64,000 nucleotides of DNA from Cladopsammia gracilis (GCA_022457155.1 JAJGOT010000220.1:293501-357500); one strand, 5' to 3'; counted from the stretch's first letter, positions 21,044-32,962 are shown. The notes: generated by a model not told the origin, from the letters alone. Program-made: numbers and translations.

Positions 21044-24000
21044 TTAGAACAACAAAGCCTTTACATAATTTTGCACGTTTTCATCGCTTAGAACTTCATT
21101 GTGGTTCACCGAGGGATACTGCTGCCATTTTACACTGTAGGGCTGCCGCTTGTCCCACTTACTGCAGGCCTCCAAGCTGCGTAGGTCAACCGTGCCATCT
21201 CCGTCCCCATAAACCACTTGGGGTTGAGTATCCGGAAACTCACCTTCACCAAACGTATAACTCTTAGCCGTCTTGACACCAGTGCCGTACAAACAGTGAA
21301 CGGTTACATTTGGCGCATGCGCAGTTAGTGGATAATTTGGAGTCCCTACTAGTTTTTGCAGTGTTGTTCCAAGCGGGAAGCCGATATCGTCAAAGAATTC
21401 ATTATAGTCGCTCACAGTGTAATTGCGTTCCGGTGTTTTGGCTAAAACTTCATTCGCTGACCACAGCTCGCTGCTCGGGAGCAAAAATATGTTACTCGTG
21501 TAGGTGCGTTGTTCGGCTCTGACTGCCAGCGGGTTTACCATGTAATGTGGGATACCGGAAATGATGCCAGAGGTAAAAAGACGGATCAGAAAAGCAGTGC
21601 CGCCCCAGACACCTATCGGAGAAAGTTAAACAAAACTAATGATTCATAATTTGTACTCTTCTTTAAGAAACTATTTTTTAAAGTAGTTAGAAACAAATTG
21701 TTTGTGTAGTTCTAAAACCTTTTCTTTTCGGGTTTCGTGACGTGTGGCTTTGTAAGGAAAACTGCCATCAAACTGTATTGTGATTTGTAGAACGTGAATA
21801 AAAATGTCAGCCGTGGGAAAAACCAATTATATACATGATATTCTAGTCTTTTCAATTTGCAGAATGAAAGAAACCATTTAGAAAGAGAGTAACAACGTGG
21901 TTGCGTAGATGGAAATTGATGTAAAACCTTCGATCAGCCTCCGTCAAGCTCAGAAATGACAGATAACATAGGAAACCCAAAATTAATGGTTTGATTTTGT
22001 AGGAAAGACCTGCCAGTAAAATGCCCCTTAAAAAATATTTAAAGAATGTTCTATTGAAAGCTAGTTACTCCATCGAAAAGGAGGTGGAGTAAAAATGGGA
22101 GGGGAACGCGGTCCCCGGGGAAAGCTTGTTCCTGATCATTACTCCCCAGTGCCAGACTCCATCGTAAGGGGGGGGGGGGGGGTGGGTGTAAAAAGGGGAG
22201 GGATTCCCCTCTTAGATCCGGAATGCTCCTGACCTGAGAGTGTAATCCAATGTAGAATGTATTTGTCCTTCCATTCTTTCGTTTGTTTATTTAAGAAAAC
22301 CAAACTGTAAGGACATCCTAAGCTGTGACTCATCAAAGTAATTTTTTTGTTGCCGTTTGATGAAAACGTTTCCTCGATCAGTTCCTTCAGGTGTGTAAAA
22401 TATTCTGATTGTGATTCTGAAAGGAGACAAAAATCAAGTTAGCTGATCTCTTTTAATTCTTTTCAGTCCCGATAGAGAGGGAGGTAAGGGTATAGGAAGG
22501 TATAAGGATAACTTACCGGGCCTTACACCACAGTATCCCACGAGGCCCCAAGTCCCAAGAGGAGGGAGGGCAAGGATGGGAGGGCAAGGATGGGAGACGG
22601 GGGGAGGAGAGAGAGAGAGGAATTACCGGGCCCGCATCTGATGTCATACGGAGGGATCTGCCCTAAGAGTCACACCTCTTTCGTATCCCCATGAAGCCCC
22701 AAGTCCCAAGGGAAGGGGACGGGTGGGGGATAGGGGGATAGGGGGATAGGGGGAAAGAGGAAGGAACTTACCGAACCCTTATCACCCCTGAAGTCACACG
22801 GACCTGCTCCGACAGTTACACCTCTTTCGTATCCCCATGAGGCCCAAATCCCAAGGGGAGGAAGAGAGTGGGAGACGGGAGGAGAAGGAGGATCTTACCG
22901 GGCCCGCGTCTGAAGTCATACGGAGCTGCTCTGACAGTCACACCTCGTTCGTATCCCCATGATGCCAAAGCTTCCACCATTGGTGCAAAATATTCTACCA
23001 AATTATCAGAATCCAGGTGCTCTATTGTATCAGTGTCTCCAAATCCGGGAACTCTCGTTTCCACACCGGGAGAATTCTTGATTGTCTTCGTACTTTCGTC
23101 GTACACAAGTCTGTGAGGTTTTGTTGAAAATGAAAAACATGTTTGAATACTGTTGAAACTGATTTTTGTATCTTAGCGAGCTAGAATGGCTCAAATCGTT
23201 TGAATAGAAACTTGCCTTTTCCTCTCCAGACACATTCTAAACCGTCTCCGTACTTTCGCAATAGCTCTTCCGAGATTCCAAATATAATTTCTGTTTATGA
23301 CAGAACATGGAAGAAGGAATCTCTCACGAAGATCATCCGAGCAAAAAAAGAAAAACCTTCCGTTACCCACCTCATGTTATCTGTTAAGCAGTTGATGGCC
23401 CCTGGTAAAACGGAGGATAACTTGAACCACAATGAGAAGTACTCTGAAGTTTTTTGGCTGCAATACCAGTGGAGAACTTTGGGTTTGTTGAGCTTCGCTT
23501 GCAGTTGGCTTCCCCCTGTACCGGGTACTAAAGAATGAACAATATTATGGATAGTGCGACAATATTCTACTACTCTACTGTACACTTCTCCACTCCACTC
23601 CACTCCACTCCATTTCACTTCACACAGTGGACACGCTTTTTTAATAAGTTGCGTGCGATCTCGCACGTTAAGGCTGCGTTTTTTGGGAAAATCAGAATCC
23701 GGATTCTTGAATCCAAAAACGGATTTTGCGTTTTTTTACTAAAATCCAAAAACGGATCATGAATCCGTTGAATCCATACTTCGGTGAGATTTTTCAGATC
23801 AAGTCTCAATCTGGATTTTTAGGGTGCTTGCCATTTGTAAGAAAAAAATCGGTTGGGGTGACCGTTACCGACCAACCGACCAGATTGCCCTTACCATTTA
23901 AATATTCCATTTCCCCATCTTGGTACCCAGACCGTTAACTCGATTTAGCGATTGAAATTTTTCTAAATTCAATCCAACGTTCCATTCCAAAACGGAAAAG

Positions 24001-27000
24001 AAAATGGTCAAATGGAACAGAATTTTCCGACGGTTCGTACCAACCGAGATGAAAGGACTACCTCAAAACGTAGCCCACAATTTCCTGTTATCATCAATTT
24101 ATTCCTTTCCTTTTATTTTGGCGCAGAACGTTTCAAATAAAGCGTGGATATCGATAATCGCCTCTGAAAAACATTTATTTCGCATTATAAATAATTAATC
24201 TAAAAAAATTCAATTTCCCATTTTGAATTTCCCATTTCAATTTCCCATTCCCCGTTTTAGTAACATCCTGACAAAAGTAGATAGCGGCGAGAAGAAAACT
24301 CGCGAGGAAAAGTCGGCGGGCGAAGCGAGCCGCGGGAAAACCACGCCCTCCCCGTTCGCCGGTTTTTTTTTTCGCCCTATATCCAGGATAGCTTGTTTAT
24401 TAACGGATTGCATGTTTCGATTCAAATCGGAAAAGTGTCCGAGAAAAAGAAAAACCAGCCTCTGCGAAATCTTTTTGCGTTGTAGACTTGTGTCTTTGAT
24501 TACTTTACCAAAGAAAAGGCGCTAGATTTAAATTCAGGCTAAATTACCACAAACGTAGGAGATGTTCACTCCGTCGAGACTAAGGGAAAATGAGCCACTC
24601 CACAAATTAACCCATGGGGCATTGCAACTCGTGACGCACATGATCTGCTCGCAACCTCGTCCCCAGGGTCTCTCATCTTCCCGGCCCCTGGAGCGAGAGA
24701 GAAGAGACCCTGGTCTGGTCTGGTCACGTGTCTTCTAAATTTTAGAAGATTCCAAATAAACGATACGGGGGAGGGGCGGCAAAGGTGTGAAATTTGTCAT
24801 CACATTGTCTAGGGGTGTGAGTCGCTCCAGGGGAAGGGAAGAAGAGAGACCCTGGGGACGAGGTTGATCTGCCCGCTCGAGATTGATGACTGTACCCCGT
24901 GACAACTGCCGCGTATGCGTAATTGCCGATAATATTTTTTTTCATTTTTTCATTTTGACTTCGCTCTATCCAAAGTGCGTTTTAAGCGATTTTGAAAAAA
25001 TTCTGTCAACAGAGAAAAAAAATTACCAAATCTCCGATGAATTCTAAACGCTTTTTTTTATCTCCTGTAAGTTAATGTTTAACTTACAGGAGTTTATGTG
25101 GGCTAACATGCATTCTTTATGCATTTTTGTTAGCAAAAAATGCGTTAGATACTATTAATAGAATTTTTAGTGAATTTGTGGGGACATTCCTGTTGCATTT
25201 TTGTTAGCACATTACTGTTCTATCTGTCATCAGTCCTACGTCACTACGGAGTTAGATAGATTTGTGTTAGATATTATCAATAAGAAAACAAGAGTCGAGT
25301 TGCATATTTTTTTAATACAGTGGTTTATTGACTTGACCTTCACAGTGAAGAAATATGCGTGTTAAAATTTCATATAAAATCTGCCACGCTGTTTGCCTAT
25401 TTCGAAAAATGCCTCGGAATATATTTTTTCAGTTAGGTAACATTCCTACTGTTTGATATCTCTTTTTCGTAGCGATGATTTTTAAGGCGTACGATTATGA
25501 ATTCTATGTTTTTTGGGAACATGTTGCAGAATACTTTCATTGTATCGAGCGTCAAAAAGTGTAACGTAATGTAATCTTATCTCACCTAATGTAGACTGTG
25601 CTCAGATATTTGGCACGCTAGAAGCGCGCTTGGCTAATATCCTTTACGATGTCCAGTCTGGTTTGTCAAACTGGTTGCTTCAAGACATTTCAGTGGTATT
25701 ATCATATTATAGCACTGCGTTTTAAGAAAGGGAAAACCGGAGAGTTTGAGGTAAGCTGACATTGCTGATTGAGAATGGTTGTATGCTGTACGTTTACAAT
25801 GAAGTTTTGTTGAAATATTTCCATGTTATATCGCCAAATGTCACCAAATATACAACTAAATTGGATTAAAAGATTCTCAAGGAGAAAAACAGAAGCAGTA
25901 GTTTGGAGAAAAAGTGCGGAATTAGAAGAATGGATCAAGTTGATCACGGTTAAGCAATTTTGATTACATGACATGCGGTCAAGAAATATTCAAAGTTTCG
26001 ATTCTGGTGGAATTTTGTCGTTATTTTGTCTTTTTAATTCATATTTTTCAGCGTTCATCACTTGGCTATTTTCGGATGATAAAGCAAGCTAAAGCAAGCT
26101 CCTGGCCATAATCATGAAAACACGATATTTCTGTCGGGACAGTGTCCCTTTAGTTAAAAATGTCCTCGGTTAATTTACCTCATTTGCAAATTATAGAAGC
26201 TGACTAAATTAAACAACAATAGGTTTTAACGAACCAGTGCTTTCAATTTCCTTGTAGGTTGACAAACAAATATAGAACTTTTCTATAAGTGTGCTTGTAA
26301 AAGCGATCAGAAACAATTTCACGAACGCTTTTGTAAGATGTGAATAAAATAATTTTATTTTATCAAGGGGACTGTTTTAAGCGACATTATTTTATTTTTA
26401 GTGAGTCATCGTACAGTGTACTAAACAAACCTTTTTTTTAGCCATATCATTAGAAATGATTAAGCAGAGTTTTGCAATACTGTCATCAGATTGATTTTCC
26501 AGGTCAAACAAACCAATGTCAAACAGTTAGGTTTCAGTGAGGTTCGGGGTTTAAGTTCATTTTTGTTTTTACTTTTTTAGGCCTCATTTTGGTTCATTTT
26601 GGTCAGAAAGATTCGTGCCCAATTTAGTCTCTCCTTAAAGAGATAATTGTGATACGGATAGTCCTTAGATTTTTCCTATCGATGGTTTTAATATATCTGG
26701 TATTCGAATCTATAGCTGTGAAATGGCTTATTTACGCGTCATAAGCTCTTAAAAAGAGGCAGGCCAAACACGATTCCCACTAGTCGCAAGAAGTATTTAA
26801 AAGCCTTTAAAATAGCTTTCCCAAGTAGGTTTACGAGGTATTTGTCCCTTGCTATAGATCACTGTTAGGATGTTACAAGTCGCAATTATCTATCCACTTT
26901 GCTCTATAATATTGACCCATTGATCTTTGGATAATTTCTCTAATGACAGGATCGATCCCGGAGGATTTCATGCCATAGCCATGACTATAATTATTTTATT

Positions 27001-30000
27001 TCTTTATGTATTCTCTACACTGTCCTGGCATATATTAGGGCTTCTTTGGCTCAGACTCGTGTTGCAAAATAAATGGCAATCGGCTAAAGATTATGTTACC
27101 GCTGTGGAAATATTAGGATCAGTAAAGAGGCTGTGATAAGTGTCCACAGCCTGCGGCATGCAAGACTTGTGAGAAAGTGTTTCTTGATCACGGATAAGTG
27201 TCTATTAAAGATCCAAGAATGAAAATGCAATCATTTACAGGAGTAATAAACTCCTGTCATGTTCCTATATTGGAATCACGACTTCTTGAAGGTAGTTTTA
27301 GCTCTTTAGTGTATTCTTTTGTTGAGTAGTGACCTGGAGCTAGACAGAACTTCCGTTGTCTTATCATGGCATTGCGATCACTGCATCCAATAGTATATCC
27401 TCTGTACGCGAAGAACAGCTTCACTTGTAGAGTTGTACCAATGTATTTTGAATTCATTGAGACATACACGAGACTACACTACGTATCTTTTGTACAACAA
27501 GCGTGTAATTCTCGTGAAGTAATGTTGTGCTCCATGCGTACCATAATAATGGAGTAATTCCATAGTAATGGAGTAAATGGAATAATGGAGTAATGGAATA
27601 AATAAAAAAAGCCAACCCGGTTATAGGCCCATCGGTAACAAAACATTACTCCGGTTATACCCATTAATTCCTTATTCCTTTCTTAATTCCTTAACAGAAA
27701 TTCTTTACAAAAGTTTACGCCTAAATGAAATGAACTCAAAGAACGCTTCTTTATGGCAATATTTTTTGTTGCCAGCCAAAAAACCCTTACGAAGTTACAT
27801 ACTGTAAGCCCAGGGCTTATAAGCAGCATTTTACGTTATAGTCTCTGTAAAAAAAATCACAAAGAAGTATAAAAAGAGACAGGCCAAACACGACTCCCAC
27901 TAGTCGCAAAATGTATTAAGTAGCCTTTAGGATAGCTTTCCCGAGTATACCTGCAAGATATTTGTCCCGTTAGTTTACATTAGGCATATATTAGGGTTTC
28001 TTTGGCTCAGAGTCGTGTTGGAAGATAAATAAGTTTATGTTATCGCTATGAAAATGTTAGGATCAGTAAATTTCTTTGTTCGTGATGCAGTGTTTAAGTC
28101 TGCGACGTGCAAGGCTTGTGAAAGAGTGTTTCTTCGTCACTCTGAGATGTATAAGTGTGTAAGAATGAAAATGTCAAAGACGACCACGACAGCTCTAGCA
28201 ACTATGTTTAGTTCATTTCTGTTCTTGGTATAACTGTTTGTTAACAGTGACACTGATTCAAACAAAAGTTAAGATGAGGGGATGAATACTGAGTAAGTTT
28301 ACAGGAACTAGATTTCCACCTGAAACAGATTTTGACGATAAGATTGATGATGATCCCAATAATGAAAACAGAGAACGAAGTTGTAAAGAATTTTACTTGA
28401 AAGGAGGAATGAAACTTTTTCGCAGAATAAAAGCTAAATCATTTATTTAGTTATGTTTAATAAAATGGATGCTGAAGATTAATTGCAGAGAGCTCTTGAT
28501 GCTTATCCCATGTAAAAATAAGATTTCAACAAGTAAAACATGTTATATTCAAAAGGAAAGAAAGGAGAACTCTTAAGAAAAAGCCATGGGAGATCCTGAA
28601 AATAAGGAACGTGATCAGTTAGATACTGTAGCTCCGTCTGCTCAACATAACGATGAGCAGGATATAAGTGAAGAAACACGGCAATACAGTGAACTGTTTG
28701 GTTGTTTTAACCCATGTTTAGATAACAATCACCAAGGGAACAATCTTTCAAGTAATGCTGGAATTTTTTCTACAGCAAATGATAATGAAAAGCTGGTAAT
28801 TAATCGTATGGATGATAACAGTTATAAAGAACTTGTTCATTCTTTGAACAGAGAACAAATGGAGTTTTTTTTTACCATATGTTACTCTCTGTTAAAAACG
28901 ACGAGAAGCAATTGACACTCTAACCTAAATGTCCAATTGCAACATCAAAAACAATATTCGGACATAATATGACAGCATTGCATGATGGGAAAAACTTACA
29001 GGAGATAGCCCGGAGGGCACTTTGATTTTTATTTCTGACAGATCTTCTTTTTACGGTTGGTACTCAGGTAGAACACAGGGGTCAAAAGCCGTATGCAAAA
29101 TGCAAACAGAATTCACCATAGAATTTTAAAGGAAATTGAAGATATGTTTGTTTTGAGGCTCTACTTTAATAAAAGCCCAATGATGCTACCGCGCGGCATG
29201 GCAACGCTAACCTCAATACATCTATGGGAAATTAACACAGTGACATTATCTTGATTTCAGGGTAAAATGTGATGACGATCCGCAAAGTATAACGCTAATT
29301 GTTTTGCCTTCAAATGTACTAAATAGGGGAACCAAAAAACTTTTTTTTAAGAAAATTGAAGATTTGTCTGTTTTGAGGCCTTTTTTAATGGTACCGCGCG
29401 GCATGGCAACACCAACCTCGATACATCTATGGGAAATAAAACAAAAGTGAAAAAAAAAAAATTGGTGAAAGGTTTGACTGGTGATAAACTAAACTGACTA
29501 AACTGAATAAGTTCGTCGCGTCTATTGATTCCAATTTGCTTTGTCTACAAGATATGCTTCACGCGCTTTTCGTACAGTCTCTGCTATCACGTATTAATTG
29601 CAGATTGTTCCAAATTTGCACTCCCCTGTATTTTAATAAAATTATAAAAATTAATGTCTCATAGTTGGTCCATCTGTGATCAATAAATATATTAGATGCT
29701 GATCGAGTATCATAATTATAACTGGTTTCCTTTAATGTAAAATCATTTTTATAACAATTTGGCAGTTCACTGTTATTAAAAGTACGAGTACATAAAGAAT
29801 TACATTGGATCTTACAGATCAGGTTTTTAGAATTTCACGTTATGTGATTATAAATACAACGTTCCTCTTTAGTAGTAAAAAAGTGTTTGTTTTGCAAAGC
29901 GAAATATTGGGAACTATCTGATTATATTCCACTCAGTTTTATTTTATTTTATTTGCTTCCGCTTCTGTTTTTCTGCCGTAAGGATCAGTTTGCCGTTTCT

Positions 30001-30755
30001 TTTGTTTCACTTCAAGTATTCAATACTGATCTAGGTCTGGAAACGCAGATCCGGCCATTCTCAACGGTTTGTTGCAGTGATCATGCATTCTATGTTTCCT
30101 TTTCATGGGAAATTAATACTATAATATCTTGATTTCAGGGTAAAATGTGTTGGCGATCCGCAAAGTATAACTCTTATTGTTTTGCCTTCAAATGTACTAA
30201 ATAGGGAAACCAAACAACTATATATTTTGAGCCACCTTAAGTGACAAAATATAATATTCATACCGTTTCCCTTCTACATTTAAACATCTAGTGTCAGATG
30301 TAATATAAACTGCTTTCGGCGATCGACCGAGCGAAAGTAATATCGCCGAACTTGTTCTTATCTCCTGTAAGTTAATGCTTAACTTTCAGGAGAATATTGT
30401 GGGTTCCACTGCATTTTTCTCGTGATTAGCTCACCCGCTCGAGACTTGTGATCATAATGCTTGTGATTGTAGATAAATCCCTTGAAGTTATTGAGCTGTA
30501 CTTTCCCGTGGTAATGTTTGTTTCTAATTATTCCGCAAGATGCAATTGGTGATTCTTTTCGGTTTCGAGTTTTGTCACTATAGGAAATGAAAGGGTTTAA
30601 AAAAGGGGATTTCAATATTTACCGATGATCACTGGTGTCTTGATCTCGTTGGCTGGAGTTGGGCGTTCTGTCGGTTTGTTCCACAACCAAAATCCCTCAG
30701 CGGAACTGAGAATGCAGGCTAATGCCACTGGCAGGAAAAAATTTCTAACCCACAT
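21044..30755 (-). CDS. PLA2G15: Lysosomal phospholipase A2 (PLA2G15/LCAT-like), copy A
   Basis: Five exons, minus strand: 30623-30755, 23371-23527, 22899-23110, 22234-22416 and 21044-21612. They total 1254 nt, 417 residues, with all phases consistent; intron 1 is 7.1 kb. The protein opens with a signal peptide (MWVRNFFLPVALACILSSAEG), then VIIVPGTGGSQL, the lid Cys67-Cys91 pair as in LPLA2, VPGFGDT, the nucleophile in SHSLG (Ser199), WGG after exon 4, GDGDGT (catalytic Asp about 367) and VNHNE (His399). NYT and NVT are likely glycosylation sites. Length matches human PLA2G15 (412). Members hydrolyse and transacylate phospholipids in lysosomes at acid pH; PLA2G15 rather than LCAT itself fits a non-vertebrate (inference). 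Three decayed copies of the exon 3 end lie in intron 3. No stops or frameshifts were seen. Confidence 0.92.
22510..22855 (-). repeat. Decayed tandem copies of the exon 3 end (copy A, intron 3)
   Basis: Three units, at about 22514-22550, 22619-22706 and 22766-22850, repeat the last part of exon 3 plus its splice donor and GA-rich start of intron. The third still reads ASWGYERGVTVG in frame to a GTAAGT donor; the second reads ASWGYERGVTLRAD and is then shifted by a 4-base gain. The first keeps little but the donor region. Spacing is about 110-150 bp. A GGGGGATA tandem run (22735-22755) lies between units. Confidence 0.8.
23585..23620. repeat. (CACTC)n minisatellite next to exon 2
   Basis: Tandem CTCCA pentamers about 60 bp upstream of the copy A exon 2 acceptor. 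The homologous tract is about the same in copy B (35376-35410) and expanded to about 120 bp in copy C (51655-51790). Confidence 0.85.
24651..24866. mobile_element. MITE with 40-bp TIRs (copy A intron 1)
   Basis: AACCTCGTCCCCAGGGTCTC is mirrored by GAGACCCTGGGGACGAGGTT. GATCTGC(T/C)CGC lies on both outer sides, a probable target duplication with one mismatch. The same insertion at the same place in copy B (about 36463-36668) shows it predates the gene duplication. Confidence 0.8.
25062..29007. mobile_element. 3.9-kb hairpin-ended element (unit A) with Pif1-like fragment
   Basis: It starts with a perfect hairpin (arms of 14 bp, CTCCTGTAAGTTAA, loop TGT) and ends with AACTTACAGGAGATA, so the outer sequences form inverted repeats. 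Two direct copies of a block around CCACTAGTCGCAA (near 26780 and 27900, about 1.1 kb apart) show internal duplication. A fragment at 28586-28915 resembles the start of Pif1-type helicase ORFs carried by Helitron-like elements. Copies lie at 36755 and 40838. A related hairpin at 30362-30392 may mark a larger 5.3-kb element. No complete transposase. Confidence 0.65.
28586..28915 (+). pseudogene. Pif1-helicase-like ORF fragment (unit A)
   Basis: 109 codons: acidic start MGDPENKERDQLD, then YSELFGCFNPCLDN and YKELVHSLNREQMEFF. The last part matches the segment just before the Walker A site in Pif1-like helicases of Helitron-type elements (from family knowledge). The frame is lost before any P-loop, so it cannot encode a helicase. 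A neighbouring fragment at about 28300-28450 (FPPETDFDDKIDDDPNNEN) is probably from the same ORF. Near-identical copies: 44362-44670 and, with an early stop, 40263-40514. Confidence 0.6.
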
Positions 30756-30828
30756 TTTGAGCCCAATGGAGCTGCGGAAGTTATTTTCAAATTTATGATG
30801 ATTGTGATTTGTCTGACCCCGCCTGCTG

Positions 30829-30860
30829 TTATAAATACTTCCTGATTACTTCTGACCAAT
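30829..30860 (-). promoter_or_regulatory. Core promoter of copy A (TATA and CCAAT)
   Basis: On the minus strand TATTTATAA (30829-30837) lies about 75 bp before the start codon, with ATTGG (30856-30860) about 20 bp further upstream. The same pair precedes copy B. Assignment rests on spacing alone. Confidence 0.6.
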
Positions 30861-31186
30861 CACACACTAGGTTCAAATAAATACAAATGGCATTTCAATA
30901 TGACGATTGGCGCGAGGGAGTACTCCTCTATATCAATCAATCAACCTTTATTTGCCCCTAAACTCACGTGACTTGTTTGTGGAACGACAGGAAAGCTAAG
31001 ACCGTGAATAATACTGAGAGTCGAAAGCACAAATGGAAGAATCTTTCTTTGGATGAAAGAATAAATGAATGATTTTGAATAATTGAATGCATGAATTAAC
31101 GAGTTTAAAGATGGCTGATAAGGGATAATGTAATAGTTGATCAAATAGATGAACATGGTTGAAAACATTGAGTACAGTCGAACCCC

Positions 31187-31614
31187 GGGGGGGGGGGGGG
31201 TACTCCCTATAATGTGCTATACGGGGATGCTCCGCCCGAAAGGGGTACCTTTTTGAGGCTGGAGGTATATGAAAGGGTCGTGATTTCACGAGTTGAAGTA
31301 TATGAAAGGGTAGGGATTTCACGAAAAATAGGAAAGGGTACCGAAAACACGCCGATGAGGCATAAAAAAGGTAGGGAAAACTGCCATTTAAGTCTAATAA
31401 AAAGGGCCTTTCAAAATAAATCAAACAGACGTAAGTAAAGGCTATATGAAAGGAGTACCATTTTCATTAAAAGGTATATGAAAGGGGTACCATTTTCAAT
31501 GAAAGGTATATGAAAGGGGTACCTTTTCTGTCAAAAACGGTATATGAAAGGGTAAGGGTTTGAACCTCGGGGCGGAGCATCCCCGTACAAAACGTTGTTG
31601 GGTACCCCCCCGGG
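31187..31614. mobile_element. 428-bp TIR element, 11-bp TSD (unit B)
   Basis: G-run then TACTCCC at the left and GGGTACCCCCCC at the right; both ends carry ACGGGGATGCTCCGCCC in inverted orientation. AGTCGAACCCC is present directly on both sides (31176-31186, 31615-31625). Internally GGTATATGAAAGGGGTACC repeats five or more times in variant form. The 74-codon frame here is repeat-encoded, not a gene. Second copy at 46974-47403. Confidence 0.85.
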
Positions 31615-31916
31615 AGTCGAACCCCGCTTATTACCAACACCTTGTTGTTCGAGGGATGTGTTGTTACAGACTCAAAGTTTTCTCATGTTGTCCTCAAAAA
31701 CGGTGTCTGCGATTTCTCGAATGTGGTTTACTTTTTTGGCACATCTGTCTACAAAAAAAAAAATCCCCTCCTCCAGAAAATGTATATAAAGTTGTTGGGG
31801 CTTTTTCGTAACGCGAGAGCGTAAAAACTACAGACTTTTGTCTAATCATTGAATTATTTACTGTCTTGGTGGGGTTTGATGTGGTAATTTATCGTGCTTT
31901 TCCTTAAAAAACAAGG

Positions 31917-32046
31917 CTCGTCCCCGGTGTAATATCTCACAGCTGACATCACAATAGCAAAACAATACTGATGATGCAATCCAAAATCTAAATAAGAATA
32001 GGATGAACAAGAGAAAATCATAAATTATATTACACCGGGGATGACC
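31917..32046. mobile_element. 130-bp MITE, TIR TCCCCGGTGTAATAT
   Basis: CGTCCCCGGTGTAATAT at the left is mirrored by ATATTACACCGGGGATGA at the right. An identical insertion lies at about 47706-47835 in unit C. Confidence 0.75.
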
Positions 32047-32345
32047 CAAAAACAACAAAACGCTAAAATTACGTCATTCATGAGAACCCACTAAAACGGA
32101 CATCCCAGTTTCTGTGTTTCAAAAGCAGAACACCAAAGCTGGCGGAAAAGCAAATAACAGGCTCGAGTTTCAGGGGTATTGATTTATTTATTTGTTCTTT
32201 TAACAATTTACACTGTATAATTGTAACTACTTTATCCCGGCAATCAATTTCGCATGCATGGACCGGGGCATGGAGCAGCTTTCCCTTTGCATGATATGTG
32301 TTGTCCTGTTTGTTTTGTTCCTTTTTGGTTAGATAATAAAAATAA

Positions 32346-32494
32346 TAATGAGAATGAGAATGAGAATGAGAATGAGAATGAGAATGAGAATGAGAATGAG
32401 AATGAGAATGAGAATGAGAATGAGAATGAGAATGAGAATGATAATGAGAATGAGAATGAGAATGAGAATGACAATGATAATGATAATGATAATG

Positions 32495-32537
<43 letters not shown>

Positions 32538-32553
32538 TAATAACAATAATAAA
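32346..32553. repeat. Compound microsatellite (GAGAAT)n(GATAAT)n(AAT)n, unit B
   Basis: About 208 bp of hexamers shading into trinucleotides. It gives long false reading frames of Asn-Glu, Met-Arg or His-Ser repeats. In unit C the homologous tract is about 167 bp, and in unit A it is only four ATA units near 20770. Confidence 0.95.
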
Positions 32554-32577
32554 ACGATCGACAGCTAAGCTCTGTAA

Positions 32578-32755
32578 GGGTGTCAGTAAAAGGCGGGGTC
32601 GGGGCCGGGGTCGGGGTGGGATTAGGTCTAGGATTAGGTATGGGATTAAGCATAGTGTTAGGATTAGGTAAAGGGATTATATTTAATCCCATACCTAATC
32701 CTAGACCTGATCCCACCCCGACCCCGGCTCCGACCCCGCGTTTTACTGACACCCA
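32578..32755. mobile_element. 178-bp fold-back MITE, 8-bp TSD (unit B)
   Basis: GGGTGTCAGTAAAA at the left and TTTTACTGACACCC at the right; arms of about 70 bp contain GGGGTCGGGG and GGATTAGGTATGGGATTAA with their inverses. The flanks are CTCTGTAA (32570-32577) and CTCTGCAA (32756-32763). Unit A has the single, empty site CTCTGCAA at 20800-20807, so insertion and 8-bp duplication are directly visible. The G-rich arms could form quadruplexes. Confidence 0.92.
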
Positions 32756-32962
32756 CTCTGCAACGGCCCATTAACGAGTTTCTTCTTTCCCCGGTTTAAA
32801 AGAGAGGCTCCCGATACAAGGCCTTTCATCAGTTAAAATGAGTTTCTATTCACATGCAAATAAAACTAATTTTCCTATTGAACGTTTTCTAACAGATCTT
32901 ACTCTATTTTACAAATACGATTGGAAAACTGCTCTTTCTTAAATTCAACATAGCTTTGTAGT

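Noticed and set aside
21310..21522. Plus-strand frames opposite phospholipase exons (also 22868-23116, 33229-33441, 34656-34904, 48979-49191)
   Set aside because: They are antisense shadows that follow exon conservation; the minus strand gives the recognised enzyme.
22735..22760. CRISPR-like spaced repeats
   Set aside because: GGGGGATA units are contiguous with no spacers; no CRISPR array exists in this eukaryotic window.
24223..24525. 100-codon frame in intron 1 of copy A (and 36014-36334 in copy B)
   Set aside because: Runs through MITE remnants (AAAGTCGGCGGGCGAAGCG) and low-complexity sequence, and the two copies differ by an indel around AGCCTGTTCACAGGC.
31214..31438. Arg/Glu-rich frame VYERVVISRVEVYERVGIS (also 46955-47227)
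   Set aside because: It lies wholly inside a TIR element and is produced by its reiterated motif.
32078..32752. Long frames of His-Ser, Asn-Glu or Met-Arg repeats (also 47867-48502)
   Set aside because: They are translations of the GAGAAT/GATAAT microsatellite and the adjacent fold-back MITE in several frames; tract length differs between array units.
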